Source: Pseudobutyrivibrio sp. UBA3626 (GTDB lineage: Bacteria; Bacillota; Clostridia; Lachnospirales; Lachnospiraceae). Taken from it: a DNA stretch of 64,000 nucleotides. The notes under the pieces were generated by a model. That model saw nothing but the letters and a program-made list of their open reading frames with translations. It searched no databases and was not told the DNA's origin. The position numbers were made by a program, and so were the translations under genes. The stretch covers positions 40,610 through 104,609 of the forward strand of contig DFLF01000003.1 of NCBI GenBank assembly GCA_002373675.1. The letters run 5' to 3'. Below are positions 1 through 9,267 of the stretch, piece by piece; within the stretch, counting starts at the first letter, position 1; every line of letters starts with the position of its first letter.

Positions 1-2
1 GC

Positions 3-1595
3 TGGCGTCAGATGCGTGAGATTCGACTGGGTCTTGAGAATCAGCTTGATGTTGGGCTTTATAATAATTCTTTCTATGAGTGGCGTCAGATGCGACAAAT
101 CAGACTTGGATTAACAATAGGTCTTGATGTAAGTAGCTATGCGAAGCTTTCCTTTACATATAAGGAGATGGAGCATAGAAGAAAGCACTTAGAAGCTACC
201 GCATTTAACCTGGGTGAAGAGGGAACAGAGGGAGCAGCTGTTGGAGATATAAGCGTAATAGTTACTGATTACGGAATGAAAGCAATAATGACTTGTCCCG
301 AAGGCTGTCGTTTTACCAGGGATGCAATTGATGCTGCAATACAGAATGCCCATGTTGTATCAGGTCTTAAGACGAAAGATATAGAAAGAGTTGTTAATAC
401 TGTCTCCAAGGGACAGGAGATAATAATTGCTGAAGGTACGCCTCCTGTTCAGGGAGAAGATGGAAGGTATGAATTCTTCTTTGATACTAATCCCACAAGA
501 GAGCCTAAAGAATTAGATGATGGATTTCTTGATTTTGTAAATGTTGATTGGTACGAGACTGTTAAAGAGAATGATAGAATTGCCCTTTATCATCCTGCTA
601 CCCGTGGAGTTGATGGAGAGAGCGTAACAGGTTCTAAGATTACAGGTAGAAATGGTGCTGAGCAGAAGGTATTAACAGGTAAAGGCTTTAATAAGAGCGA
701 AGACGGAACAGAGTACTTTGCAGCAGTATCAGGAATAATAGAATATGTTGAGAAAAGTAATAAAGTAATAATATCAGAGAGCCTTGAAGTAGATGAAGTT
801 ACTAATGCCACAGGAGGAATTGATTTCGAGGGAAATGTTCATGTAAGACATGATGTTGGAGCGGGATCAATAATTAAGGCTACTGGAGATGTTATGGTGG
901 ACGGCTTCGTAGAGAATTGCTATATAGAAGCTGGTGGCGATATTATTCTTAAAAATGGAGCCAATGGTCAAGGTGGCAAAAGTCTTATTAAGGCTTCGGG
1001 AAGTATAATGGGACGATTCTTCGAGAATATGAAGCTTGAAGCAGATGTGGGAATTGAAGCTACTTATTGCCTGCATTGTGACATCTATACGAAGGGTACC
1101 CTTGACTTATCTAGCAGAAAAGGTCTTCTCCTTGGCGGTGTCACTGTTGTAGAAGAGCGAATAAATGTTAATAATATTGGTAACAAGCTATCAACTCCAA
1201 CGAAGGTCATTGTTGGAATGAATGATAGAATTAGAAATATAGGTAAAGAGATTCAAGCTGATATTAAGACTGTCAGAGGAGAAATCAAGATTCTTGAAAA
1301 TGCTTGTGAGCAGTTTAAGTCACTATATACTCCTGAAGAGCGTAATTCAATGGAAGTATATCTTAAGATTGAAAATGCTATCTATACAAAAGAATTACAA
1401 TTAACAGAGCTTAAGGGTAAGAGACAGAATTATGTAGATAGGATTAAAGAAATGATGAAAGCTAAAGTTAATATTCGTAATCACTTATATGAAGGTGTTC
1501 GATTTAACTTTAATGGCAAGGTGTGGAATTCTGAGAAAAACTACAATATTACTATGACAGGAACGCCTAATAATATTATTATAGTCAAGAACTAG
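3..1595 (+). CDS. DUF342/FapA-like polymer-forming protein, 5' partial
   Basis: The reading frame is open from the left edge (codons W-R-Q before the first Met at 12), so the gene starts outside the window. The visible N-terminus has two copies of a 26-residue repeat of pattern WRQMR-x-IRLGL-x(3)-LDV, then a degenerate third ending in a charged helix. The rest is a DUF342/FapA domain (about residues 75-410), glycine-rich with right-handed beta-helix character (GGIDFEGNVHVRHDVGAG, IIKATGDVMVDGFVEN), followed by a coiled-coil-like stretch. FapA-type proteins are proposed to be cell-surface or membrane-associated scaffolds, but the exact role is unknown. The next gene, a REC/HD-GYP regulator, lies 36 nt downstream on the same strand and may be co-transcribed. 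The family call is solid; the function is not. Confidence 0.85.
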   Translation, partial: WRQMREIRLGLENQLDVGLYNNSFYEWRQMRQIRLGLTIGLDVSSYAKLSFTYKEMEHRRKHLEATAFNLGEEGTEGAAVGDISVIVTDYGMKAIMTCPEGCRFTRDAIDAAIQNAHVVSGLKTKDIERVVNTVSKGQEIIIAEGTPPVQGEDGRYEFFFDTNPTREPKELDDGFLDFVNVDWYETVKENDRIALYHPATRGVDGESVTGSKITGRNGAEQKVLTGKGFNKSEDGTEYFAAVSGIIEYVEKSNKVIISESLEVDEVTNATGGIDFEGNVHVRHDVGAGSIIKATGDVMVDGFVENCYIEAGGDIILKNGANGQGGKSLIKASGSIMGRFFENMKLEADVGIEATYCLHCDIYTKGTLDLSSRKGLLLGGVTVVEERINVNNIGNKLSTPTKVIVGMNDRIRNIGKEIQADIKTVRGEIKILENACEQFKSLYTPEERNSMEVYLKIENAIYTKELQLTELKGKRQNYVDRIKEMMKAKVNIRNHLYEGVRFNFNGKVWNSEKNYNITMTGTPNNIIIVKN

Positions 1596-1631
1596 TGTAC
1601 TATTATTGGGACATAAGTGCGGAGGTGTCTT

Positions 1632-2756
1632 ATGGATAAAACGGTTCTTATCGTCGATGATGACGAGATGGAAAGAAAGATGATATGCGATGTCTTATCT
1701 GACGATTACAATATAATAGAATCAGAGTGTGGTAACGATGCCATGAATACCATTGATGAGATGCACAATGTAATCTCTGTTATTATTCTTGATTACATGA
1801 TGCCTGATGGTAATGGTCTTGATGTGTTAGAACACATGAATAAGACTAATGATATAAGGAAGATTCCTGTGCTTATGCTTACAGGGGAACGTCACAACGA
1901 TGTTGAGAAGAAGTGCCTGGAATTAGGTGCTGTGGATTATATCAAAAAACCTGTGGAGGCTATGCTTGTTCAGGTAAGAACCAGGAATGCCTGTAATATT
2001 TTTACATATAAGAAAGAATTAGAAGCCAAAGTTGCAAAGCAAATGGATACCCTCCAGAAGCAGAATCGTCTTCTTATGATTCAATCTGAGAGAATTAAGA
2101 AGAGTAAGGAGAAGATGGGTGATGTTCTAGGTTCTATTGTTGAGTATAGGAATGTAGAAACAGGAGATCATGTTCTTCGTGTCAAAGAATTTACCCGCAT
2201 AATAGCTAATTGCTATATGAAGACCTATAAAGACAGAGCACTTACTCCTGAACGAATTGATACAATAGTGTCCTCTTCTGCACTTCATGATATAGGTAAA
2301 ATCGCCATTCCTGATAGCGTTCTTCTAAAGCCCGGACGTCTTACGGAGGATGAATATGAACTTATGAAGTCCCATACTATTAAAGGAGCAGAGATGCTTG
2401 AAAGTGTGGATGGCGTATGGTCGGATGATTTCAAGAGATGTTGTGCAAATATCTGTAAGTATCACCATGAAAGATATGATGGAGGAGGCTATCCATACGG
2501 AATAGAAGGGGATGATATTCCTCTTGAAGCACAGCTTGTATCTATTGTTGATGTATATGATGCTCTCATTAGTGAGAGAATCTATAAGAGAGCATATCCA
2601 AAGGACAAGTCATATCATATGATAATTAATGGTGATTGTGGGGTATTCTCTCCAAGGATATCAGAGTGCTTTAGATTGAGTCGTGAGAAATTAGAGAAGG
2701 TTGCTGATACATTTTCTACTGCAAATGCAGCAGAGACAGTTGATCCTGATGCATAG
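1632..2756 (+). CDS. Response regulator with HD-GYP phosphodiesterase domain
   Basis: About 374 residues. An N-terminal receiver domain (about 1-120) has the acidic pocket DDDE, the phospho-acceptor Asp in ILDYMMPDGNG, the LTGE switch and the KKP lysine. A linker helix leads to an HD-GYP domain (about 160-360) with HDIGK, HHERYDGGGYP and DVYDAL. HD-GYP proteins hydrolyse cyclic di-GMP, so this is probably a phosphorylation-controlled c-di-GMP phosphodiesterase in the cytoplasm. A GTG lies upstream at 1617, but GGAGG at 1621-1625 sits 7 nt before ATG 1632, which decides the start. No histidine kinase is adjacent. A strong convergent terminator follows. Confidence 0.93.
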   Translation: MDKTVLIVDDDEMERKMICDVLSDDYNIIESECGNDAMNTIDEMHNVISVIILDYMMPDGNGLDVLEHMNKTNDIRKIPVLMLTGERHNDVEKKCLELGAVDYIKKPVEAMLVQVRTRNACNIFTYKKELEAKVAKQMDTLQKQNRLLMIQSERIKKSKEKMGDVLGSIVEYRNVETGDHVLRVKEFTRIIANCYMKTYKDRALTPERIDTIVSSSALHDIGKIAIPDSVLLKPGRLTEDEYELMKSHTIKGAEMLESVDGVWSDDFKRCCANICKYHHERYDGGGYPYGIEGDDIPLEAQLVSIVDVYDALISERIYKRAYPKDKSYHMIINGDCGVFSPRISECFRLSREKLEKVADTFSTANAAETVDPDA

Positions 2757-2760
2757 AATA

Positions 2761-2798
2761 AAATACTCTCCGTAAACAATATGATACGGAGAGTATTT
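2761..2798. terminator. Bidirectional terminator between HD-GYP gene and clpB
   Basis: Perfect 14-bp stem: AAATACTCTCCGTA (2761-2774) pairs with TACGGAGAGTATTT (2785-2798) across a 10-nt loop. A-rich and T-rich flanks on both sides suit termination of both converging genes. Confidence 0.9.
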
Positions 2799-2802
2799 TT
2801 TA

Positions 2803-5379
2803 TTATAGAATTACAAGACTGCCATCAACAACATCCACAACAAGAGTTGTATCTTCAGACAGGTCTCCTTCAAGAATTTTCTTGGCAGCCAGTGTTTCTA
2901 CATTTCGCTGCAAATATCTCTTGAGAGGTCTTGCTCCATATGTTGCATTGTATCCATTTTCTACAACGAATTCCTTCGCTTTGTCTGTGAGTTCTACTGA
3001 TAATTCGCGGTTTTTGAGTCTTTCATTAAGCTCTGTAATAAGAATGTCAACAATGCCAGAGATTCCTTCTTTCGTAAGAGGTTGGAAGATGAGTATCTCG
3101 TCTAATCTGTTGAGAAACTCAGGTCTAAAGCTTCTTCTGACTTCGCTCATAACAAGGTCTTCAGCTTCTTTATTAACATTTCCATCCTCATCCATAGACT
3201 CAAGTAGATAAGATGAGCCCAGGTTGGAAGTTAGAATTATTATTGTATTCTTGAAATCAACAGTTCTCCCTCTTGAATCTGTTATTCTGCCGTCGTCAAG
3301 TACTTGTAGAAGTACGTTGAATACATCAGGATGTGCTTTCTCGACTTCATCGAATAAGACGACACTATAAGGTTTTCTTCTTACTGCTTCTGTAAGCTGT
3401 CCACCCTGGTCATAACCTACATATCCCGGAGGTGCTCCAATAAGTCTGCTTACAGAGTGTTTCTCCATATATTCGCTCATATCAATACGAATCATATTGT
3501 TCTCGTCGTCAAATAGATTACGCGCCAAGGTTTTTGCAAGCTCAGTTTTGCCAACACCGGTAGGACCAAGGAATAGAAATGAGCCTATAGGCTTTCCAGG
3601 GTCTTTGATGCCTGCTTTAGACCTTATTATGGCCTCGGATACTTTGTTTACAGCTTCATTTTGGCCAATTACTCGTTTGTGTAATTCTTCTTCCAGATGA
3701 AGTGTCTTATTACGTTCTGATTCTGTAAGCTTTGCAACAGGAATGCCTGTCCATCGTGAGATAATTCTTGTTATCTCATCTTCTGATACTTTTTCATGAA
3801 CTAGAGTAACATCTTTCTTGCTTAAGATTTCTTCCTGTTCTTCTAGTTCTTTCTCAAGTCGCGGCAATTCTCCATACTGTAATTCCGCAGCTTTTTCCAG
3901 GTTATAGCTTTGTTCTGCAACTTTAATTTCGTTACGGACGCTTTCTAGTTCCTCTCTAAGAGAAGTTACTTTATTGACGGCTTCTTTCTCGTTATCCCAT
4001 GTTGCTTTTTTGCTTGAGAATTCATCTCTCAGTTCTGCAAGTTCTTCTTGAAGAGTTGCAAGGTGTTCCTGACTTAATCTGTCGTCTTCTTTCTTAAGAG
4101 CTGTTTCTTCAATCTCAAGTTGCATAATACGTCTGTTCATTTCGTCAAGTTCAGCAGGAAGTGAGTCAAGCTCTGTCTTGATTAATGCACACGCTTCATC
4201 AACTAAGTCAATAGCTTTGTCAGGGAGAAATCTGTCTGATATATATCTATCAGATAATTGTGCTGCGCTCACAAGGGCTGAGTCCATTATTTTGACACCG
4301 TGGAATACTTCATATCTTTCTTTGAGACCACGTAGTATTGATATTGTATCTTCTACAGTAGGTTCGTCAACGAGTACCGGTTGAAAACGTCGTTCTAATG
4401 CTTTGTCTTCTTCTATGTATTCCCTGTATTCATCAAGGGTTGTTGCACCAATGCAATGAAGTTCTCCACGAGCCAGCATAGGCTTTAGCATGTTGCCGGC
4501 ATCTAATGCACCGTCATTTTTGCCAGCGCCTACAATTGTATGTAGTTCATCTATAAATAGAATTATTTCACCGTTAGAGTTCTTGATTTCATCCAGAACG
4601 GCTTTGAGTCTTTCTTCGAATTCGCCTCTGTATTTTGCACCGGCAACGATAGAACCCATATCAAGAGCGAATAGTTTTTTGTCTTTTAGGCTTTCAGGAA
4701 CATCTCCACGAACTATTCTTTGGGCCAGCCCCTCTACAACGGCAGTCTTACCAACTCCCGGTTCTCCAATTAATACAGGGTTGTTCTTTGTTTTCCTTGA
4801 AAGAATCCTAATTGCATTACGTATCTCACTATCTCGCCCGATAACAGGATCCAGCTTTTGAGTGCGTGCGCGTTCAACAAGGTCATATCCATATTTTTCG
4901 AGAGTGTCGTAGGTTACCTCAGGGTTGTCACTTGTAACCCTTACATTACCACGAACCTCTGATAAAGCTTGAAGGAATCTGTCTCTTGTGATTCCGTATT
5001 CTGCTAGTATGTTGTTAATTGCCTTGTTGGGATATTTAATCATACTAAGCATCAGGTGTTCAACGGATACATATTCGTCACCCATGGCTTTAGCCTCATC
5101 TTCAGCAGTGATTAGAACTTTGTTTAAATCTTTACCCATAACAAGCTGTCCGCCGCTGACTTTTGTTCTTGCTTCAAGTGCTTTTAATGCGTTGCTCTTG
5201 AAATGATCTAAATCAATCTCCATTTTCTCAATTAGCTTAGGAATAAGACCATCTTGCTGGCGAAGAAGAGCAAACAGTAGATGTTCCTGCTCTAACTCCT
5301 GGTTGCCATATTCATAAGCAAGCTTTTCTGTATCTTGTATGGCTTCTTGTGATTTCTGTGTAAATTTTGATATATTCAT
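2803..5379 (-). CDS. clpB: ATP-dependent disaggregase ClpB
   Basis: 858 residues, the usual ClpB length. Domain order: Clp-N repeats (about 1-145), AAA-1 with Walker A GEPGVGKTA, a long coiled-coil M domain (about 400-520, which separates ClpB from ClpA/ClpC), and AAA-2 with Walker A GPTGVGKTE and a ClpB-type C-terminal domain. It works with DnaK/DnaJ to rescue aggregated proteins in the cytosol. The frame extends 30 codons further upstream, but the start at 5379 (MNISKFTQKS) has GGAGG a few nt before it and matches the family N-terminus; the longer start would run through the promoter. Expression is predicted to be HrcA-controlled through the CIRCE element upstream. Confidence 0.97.
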   Translation of the reverse strand: MNISKFTQKSQEAIQDTEKLAYEYGNQELEQEHLLFALLRQQDGLIPKLIEKMEIDLDHFKSNALKALEARTKVSGGQLVMGKDLNKVLITAEDEAKAMGDEYVSVEHLMLSMIKYPNKAINNILAEYGITRDRFLQALSEVRGNVRVTSDNPEVTYDTLEKYGYDLVERARTQKLDPVIGRDSEIRNAIRILSRKTKNNPVLIGEPGVGKTAVVEGLAQRIVRGDVPESLKDKKLFALDMGSIVAGAKYRGEFEERLKAVLDEIKNSNGEIILFIDELHTIVGAGKNDGALDAGNMLKPMLARGELHCIGATTLDEYREYIEEDKALERRFQPVLVDEPTVEDTISILRGLKERYEVFHGVKIMDSALVSAAQLSDRYISDRFLPDKAIDLVDEACALIKTELDSLPAELDEMNRRIMQLEIEETALKKEDDRLSQEHLATLQEELAELRDEFSSKKATWDNEKEAVNKVTSLREELESVRNEIKVAEQSYNLEKAAELQYGELPRLEKELEEQEEILSKKDVTLVHEKVSEDEITRIISRWTGIPVAKLTESERNKTLHLEEELHKRVIGQNEAVNKVSEAIIRSKAGIKDPGKPIGSFLFLGPTGVGKTELAKTLARNLFDDENNMIRIDMSEYMEKHSVSRLIGAPPGYVGYDQGGQLTEAVRRKPYSVVLFDEVEKAHPDVFNVLLQVLDDGRITDSRGRTVDFKNTIIILTSNLGSSYLLESMDEDGNVNKEAEDLVMSEVRRSFRPEFLNRLDEILIFQPLTKEGISGIVDILITELNERLKNRELSVELTDKAKEFVVENGYNATYGARPLKRYLQRNVETLAAKKILEGDLSEDTTLVVDVVDGSLVIL

Positions 5380-5440
5380 AGGATCGCCTCCTCGTTCTTT
5401 TACTATAAGAAAAAAGCTATTTTTCTTATTCTCTGATGAT

Positions 5441-5469
5441 ATATTAACACCTGTTGTTAGCACTGTCAA
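5441..5469 (-). promoter_or_regulatory. Vegetative promoter of clpB
   Basis: On the minus strand TTGACA (5469-5464) is followed after exactly 17 nt by TAATAT (5446-5441). The -35 hexamer lies inside the spacer and right arm of CIRCE, so bound HrcA would block RNA polymerase directly. Confidence 0.85.
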
Positions 5470-5483
5470 TAGTCGAGTGCTAA
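5457..5483 (-). promoter_or_regulatory. CIRCE element (HrcA operator) of clpB
   Basis: TTAGCACTG-N9-GAGTGCTAA matches the CIRCE consensus TTAGCACTC-N9-GAGTGCTAA at 17 of 18 arm positions. It lies about 80 nt upstream of the clpB start. HrcA binding here represses heat-shock genes (established for groE and dnaK operons of Bacillota). Confidence 0.95.
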
Positions 5484-5600
5484 TTTGCTGGAATTTATTT
5501 AATGATTGATTTTTTATACCTTTTAATACAATCTTTGTTATAATAAATGAATGTATAATATATTAGTAATAGATTGTAATTAATAAGCAAAGGATTATAT

Positions 5601-6926
5601 ATGGATTTGTTTGATTATATGAGAGAGAAGCAGGGTAAGAAAGAGTCACCTCTTGCTTCTCGATTAAGACCAACTTCTTTAGAGGAAGTTGTTGGACAAG
5701 AGCATATCATAGGTAAAGATAAGTTATTATATCGAGCTATTAAGGCTGATAAAATAAGTTCTATTATATTCTATGGACCACCGGGGACAGGCAAAACTAC
5801 TCTTGCTAAAGTAATTGCATGTACAACGAAAGCTGAGTTCAAGCAGATTAATGCGACATCTAGTGGCAAGAAGGAGATGCAAGAGGTTGTATCTTCTGCT
5901 AAGGATAGTCTGGGAATGTACGGCAAGAAAACAATACTCTTTATAGACGAGATTCATAGATTTAATAAAGCCCAACAGGATTATCTTCTTCCATTTGTCG
6001 AAGATGGAACTGTTATTCTTATTGGAGCAACAACTGAGAATCCTTATTTTGAAGTAAACTCCGCTTTGGTTTCAAGATCTATAATATTTGAACTTCATAC
6101 ATTGTCTACAGAAGATATCAAGACTCTTATTGTCAGGGCGTTAGATGATGATGATAAGGGGCTTGGAGTTTATAATGCATATATTGATGATGATGCATTG
6201 GAATTTCTATCCGACGCGGCAAATGGTGATGCCAGAAATGCCCTTAATGCAATAGAACTGGGTGTTCTAACAACTGAACCAGAAGAAGATGGACGAATTC
6301 ACATTACACTTGATGTGGCAAGTGAATGTATTCAGAGAAGAGCTCTTAAGTATGATAAGGATGGGGATAATCACTACGATACTATATCAGCATTTATCAA
6401 GAGTATGCGTGGCTCTGACCCTGACGCGGCAATCTACTATCTTGCAAGAATGCTAAGCGCAGGAGAGGATGTCAAATTCATTGCAAGGCGTATTATGATT
6501 TGCGCATCAGAGGACGTGGGAAATGCAGACCCTAATGCCATAGTTCTGGCAACAGCTGCATCACAGGCTGTTGAGCGAATAGGTATGCCGGAAAGTCAGA
6601 TTATACTTGCACAGGCAGCAAGTTATGTTGCTTTAGCACCGAAATCCAACTCTTCAGTGTGCGCAATTGATAAGGCAATGGAGTATGTTCAGTCCAATCC
6701 TGCATACCATATACCGCCATATCTTCAGGATGCTCATTACCCTAATGCCAAGGAACTTGGACGAGGTATTGGATATAAGTATGCCCATGATTATAAGAAC
6801 CATTATGCAATGCAGCAATATTTGCCAGATGAAGTGGTGGGTGAAACATTCTACGAATTGTCTGATATGGGTTACGAGAAGAAACTACAAGAGCATTTGG
6901 ATAAAATAAGGCGTGAAGCAGAATAG
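5601..6926 (+). CDS. rarA: Replication-associated recombination protein A (RarA/MgsA)
   Basis: 441 residues. AAA+ ATPase with Walker A GPPGTGKTT (about residue 60) and Walker B ILFIDEIHRFNK (about 113), then the RarA lid, helical and MgsA C-terminal domains (motif RGSDPDAAIYYLARML, and a C-terminal YKYAHDY segment). RarA/MgsA acts at stalled replication forks in a RecA- and SSB-linked manner. It is transcribed divergently from clpB; a palindrome-rich gap follows it. Length and domain order are typical and no defects are seen. Confidence 0.96.
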   Translation: MDLFDYMREKQGKKESPLASRLRPTSLEEVVGQEHIIGKDKLLYRAIKADKISSIIFYGPPGTGKTTLAKVIACTTKAEFKQINATSSGKKEMQEVVSSAKDSLGMYGKKTILFIDEIHRFNKAQQDYLLPFVEDGTVILIGATTENPYFEVNSALVSRSIIFELHTLSTEDIKTLIVRALDDDDKGLGVYNAYIDDDALEFLSDAANGDARNALNAIELGVLTTEPEEDGRIHITLDVASECIQRRALKYDKDGDNHYDTISAFIKSMRGSDPDAAIYYLARMLSAGEDVKFIARRIMICASEDVGNADPNAIVLATAASQAVERIGMPESQIILAQAASYVALAPKSNSSVCAIDKAMEYVQSNPAYHIPPYLQDAHYPNAKELGRGIGYKYAHDYKNHYAMQQYLPDEVVGETFYELSDMGYEKKLQEHLDKIRREAE

Positions 6927-6946
6927 TGTGAGTATAGTATTATATA

Positions 6947-6992
6947 GGGGGCGCGATGAGAATAAAGTATACCCATCGCGCCCCTCTCTTTA
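6947..6992 (+). terminator. Terminator after rarA
   Basis: GC-rich stem GGGGCGCGATG (6948-6958) pairs with CATCGCGCCCC (6974-6984) across a 15-nt loop, followed by a T-rich stretch. Confidence 0.8.
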
Positions 6993-7009
6993 GTACATAT
7001 ATACTTATT

Positions 7010-7034
7010 ATAAGGCGATTGCGCCTTATTTTTG
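7010..7034 (+). terminator. Second hairpin terminator after rarA
   Basis: Perfect 8-bp stem ATAAGGCG / CGCCTTAT with a 4-nt loop, directly followed by a T run. It stands in tandem with the terminator about 25 nt upstream. Confidence 0.75.
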
Positions 7035-7129
7035 TGTAAAAAACAAGTGTAATGTAACTCAAAATAGTGTAAAATATTATAGGTTTAGTATAACTAAAAA
7101 AGAAAAAAGAAAAGATTGGATGAAGGAAA

Positions 7130-8410
7130 ATGAATTATTCACAAATGACAAAAGAAGAATTGTTAGAAGAAAAAAGTAAAGTTGAGGCTCTATATAAAGA
7201 GTACCAAGACAAGGGATTAAAGCTAGATATGTCTCGTGGAAAACCTTCTAGCGATCAATTAGATAAGTGCCTTCCTATCTTAGACGCTCTAACATCAAAA
7301 GATGATTATCACGCATCTAATGGGTTTGATACAAGAAATTATGGCATGGTAGACGGTATCCCTGAAGCAAAAGAACTTATGGCATCTATCATGGATACTA
7401 AGCCTGAAAATGTTATTATATCAGGCAATGCATCTCTTAATATTATGTTTGATTGTATAGCAAGAGCATTTTGCTTTGGTATAATGGGTTCTACACCTTG
7501 GAGTAAGTTAGATAAGATTAAGTTCTTATGTCCTGTTCCCGGATATGATAGACATTTTGGCGTGACAGAACATTTCAATATTGAGATGATTAATATCCCC
7601 ATGAATGAAGATGGTCCAGATATGGATATGGTTGAGAAGTATGTTAATAACGATGATACAGTAAAAGGTATCTGGTGTGTACCTAAATTCTCTAATCCGG
7701 AAGGTGTTGTATATTCTGATGAAGTTGTAAAGAGATTTGCCAAGTTAAATCCAAAGGCAGAAGATTTTAGAATCTATTGGGATAATGCATATGCTGTTCA
7801 TTATCTTTATGACGAAGAGATACAGATTCTAGATATAATTGAGGAGTGTAAGAAGGCAGGAAATCCTGATATGGTATATGAATTTGCCTCAACTTCTAAG
7901 ATTAGTTTTGCAGGGGCAGGTATTTCTGCAATTGCTTCTTCAGAGAATAACCTTATTGATATTAAGAAGACACTTACAAAGCAGACAATTGGTCCTGATA
8001 AGATTAATGAACTTCGCCATGTAAGATATTTCAAGAACAAAGAAGGTGTGCTTAATCATATGAAGATTCTTGCATCAGAATTAAGACCCAGGTTTGAACT
8101 TGTAAGAGATATTCTTGAAAAAGAGTTAAATGGTAATGATGTTGGAACATATATCATGCCAAGAGGTGGATATTTTATTACATATAGAGCGAAGAATGGT
8201 TGCGCAACAAGAATTGTAGAACTTGCCAAAGAAGCCGGAGTAGTTCTAACAGGGGCAGGAGCGCCATTCCCTTATCACAAGGATCCAGAGGATTCAGTTA
8301 TTAGAATTGCTCCTTCATATCCTTCTATGGAAGAGCTTGAGGAGGCTGCTAAAGTATTTGCTGTATGTGTAAAGCTTGCTACATTAGAGAAGTTAATAAG
8401 TAATAAATAA
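7130..8410 (+). CDS. Aspartate aminotransferase-like PLP enzyme (subgroup Ic)
   Basis: 426 residues. The N-terminal SRGKPS-x-DQLD motif and overall layout match the aminotransferase family PF12897, which includes the subgroup Ic aspartate aminotransferases of actinobacteria and clostridia. The PLP lysine is probably in STSKISFAGAG (about residue 262), and IYWDNAYAVH carries the cofactor-binding Asp/Tyr. Likely reaction: transfer of an amino group between aspartate and 2-oxoglutarate. AAGGA precedes the ATG. proC follows 20 nt downstream, and lysC lies further along, so the block links to aspartate- and proline-family metabolism. Substrate specificity is not proven by sequence. Confidence 0.88.
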   Translation: MNYSQMTKEELLEEKSKVEALYKEYQDKGLKLDMSRGKPSSDQLDKCLPILDALTSKDDYHASNGFDTRNYGMVDGIPEAKELMASIMDTKPENVIISGNASLNIMFDCIARAFCFGIMGSTPWSKLDKIKFLCPVPGYDRHFGVTEHFNIEMINIPMNEDGPDMDMVEKYVNNDDTVKGIWCVPKFSNPEGVVYSDEVVKRFAKLNPKAEDFRIYWDNAYAVHYLYDEEIQILDIIEECKKAGNPDMVYEFASTSKISFAGAGISAIASSENNLIDIKKTLTKQTIGPDKINELRHVRYFKNKEGVLNHMKILASELRPRFELVRDILEKELNGNDVGTYIMPRGGYFITYRAKNGCATRIVELAKEAGVVLTGAGAPFPYHKDPEDSVIRIAPSYPSMEELEEAAKVFAVCVKLATLEKLISNK

Positions 8411-8430
8411 ATTGTAAGGCAGGGATAGAT

Positions 8431-9240
8431 ATGGCTAAGAAGATTGGATTTATTGGATGCGGAAATATGGGTTCTGCAATCTTAGGCGGCATGCTAGGTG
8501 CTAAGATTGTTGATAAGGAAAATGTGTTAGTATCATGTCGTTCAGATAGTTCGAAGAATAGAATAACGGAAGAATATAAAGTTACAATCTTTGATAACAA
8601 AGAGGTCGCAAGTAAGTCAGATATTATTTTTCTTGCTGTTAAACCTAATGTGTTTTCGGAAGTTATACCTGAGATTAGTAAAGCTATTCCGGACAACAAG
8701 ATGCCTCTTGTTATATCTATTGCAGCGGGTATGACGATTGCAAGAATAGAAGAATTATTTGGTAGAGATATTAAGCTTATTCGGTCAATGCCTAACACGC
8801 CGGCTCTTGTTGGCGAGGCTATGTCAGCGCTTTGTGTTAATAGTAATGTTACAAGTGAAGATAAAGACTTTGCACTTGAGATATTCGAAAGCTTTGGAGA
8901 AGCAGAATACATCTCGGAGAAATTGATGGACGCAGTTATAGGCGTTAGCGGCTCGTCACCAGCATATATCTATATGCTGATAGAAGCTATGGCTGATGGC
9001 GCGGTGTTGTCAGGAATGCCTCGTGATAAAGCTTATAAATTTGCAGCTCAATCAGTTCTTGGATCTGCTAAAATGGTTTTAGAGACTGGAATTCATCCGG
9101 GAGAATTAAAAGATGCAGTATGCTCCCCTGGTGGTACAACAATTGAAGGAGTTGCAACATTAGAACAACTAGGATTCAGGGATGCAATTATCGCCGCTGA
9201 AAGAGCTTGTGTGGATAAATCTATTGAGATGTCGAAATAG
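8431..9240 (+). CDS. proC: Pyrroline-5-carboxylate reductase
   Basis: 269 residues. The N-terminal Rossmann motif GFIGCGNMGSAI binds NADPH; the C-terminal dimerisation domain carries the family signature around SPGGTTIEGVATLE. The enzyme reduces 1-pyrroline-5-carboxylate to L-proline, the last step of proline synthesis, in the cytosol. The gene follows the aminotransferase closely and precedes the glycosyltransferase by 27 nt. Standard length, no defects. Confidence 0.96.
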   Translation: MAKKIGFIGCGNMGSAILGGMLGAKIVDKENVLVSCRSDSSKNRITEEYKVTIFDNKEVASKSDIIFLAVKPNVFSEVIPEISKAIPDNKMPLVISIAAGMTIARIEELFGRDIKLIRSMPNTPALVGEAMSALCVNSNVTSEDKDFALEIFESFGEAEYISEKLMDAVIGVSGSSPAYIYMLIEAMADGAVLSGMPRDKAYKFAAQSVLGSAKMVLETGIHPGELKDAVCSPGGTTIEGVATLEQLGFRDAIIAAERACVDKSIEMSK

Positions 9241-9267
9241 ATATTGCAAAAATATAAGGGTGCGAAA

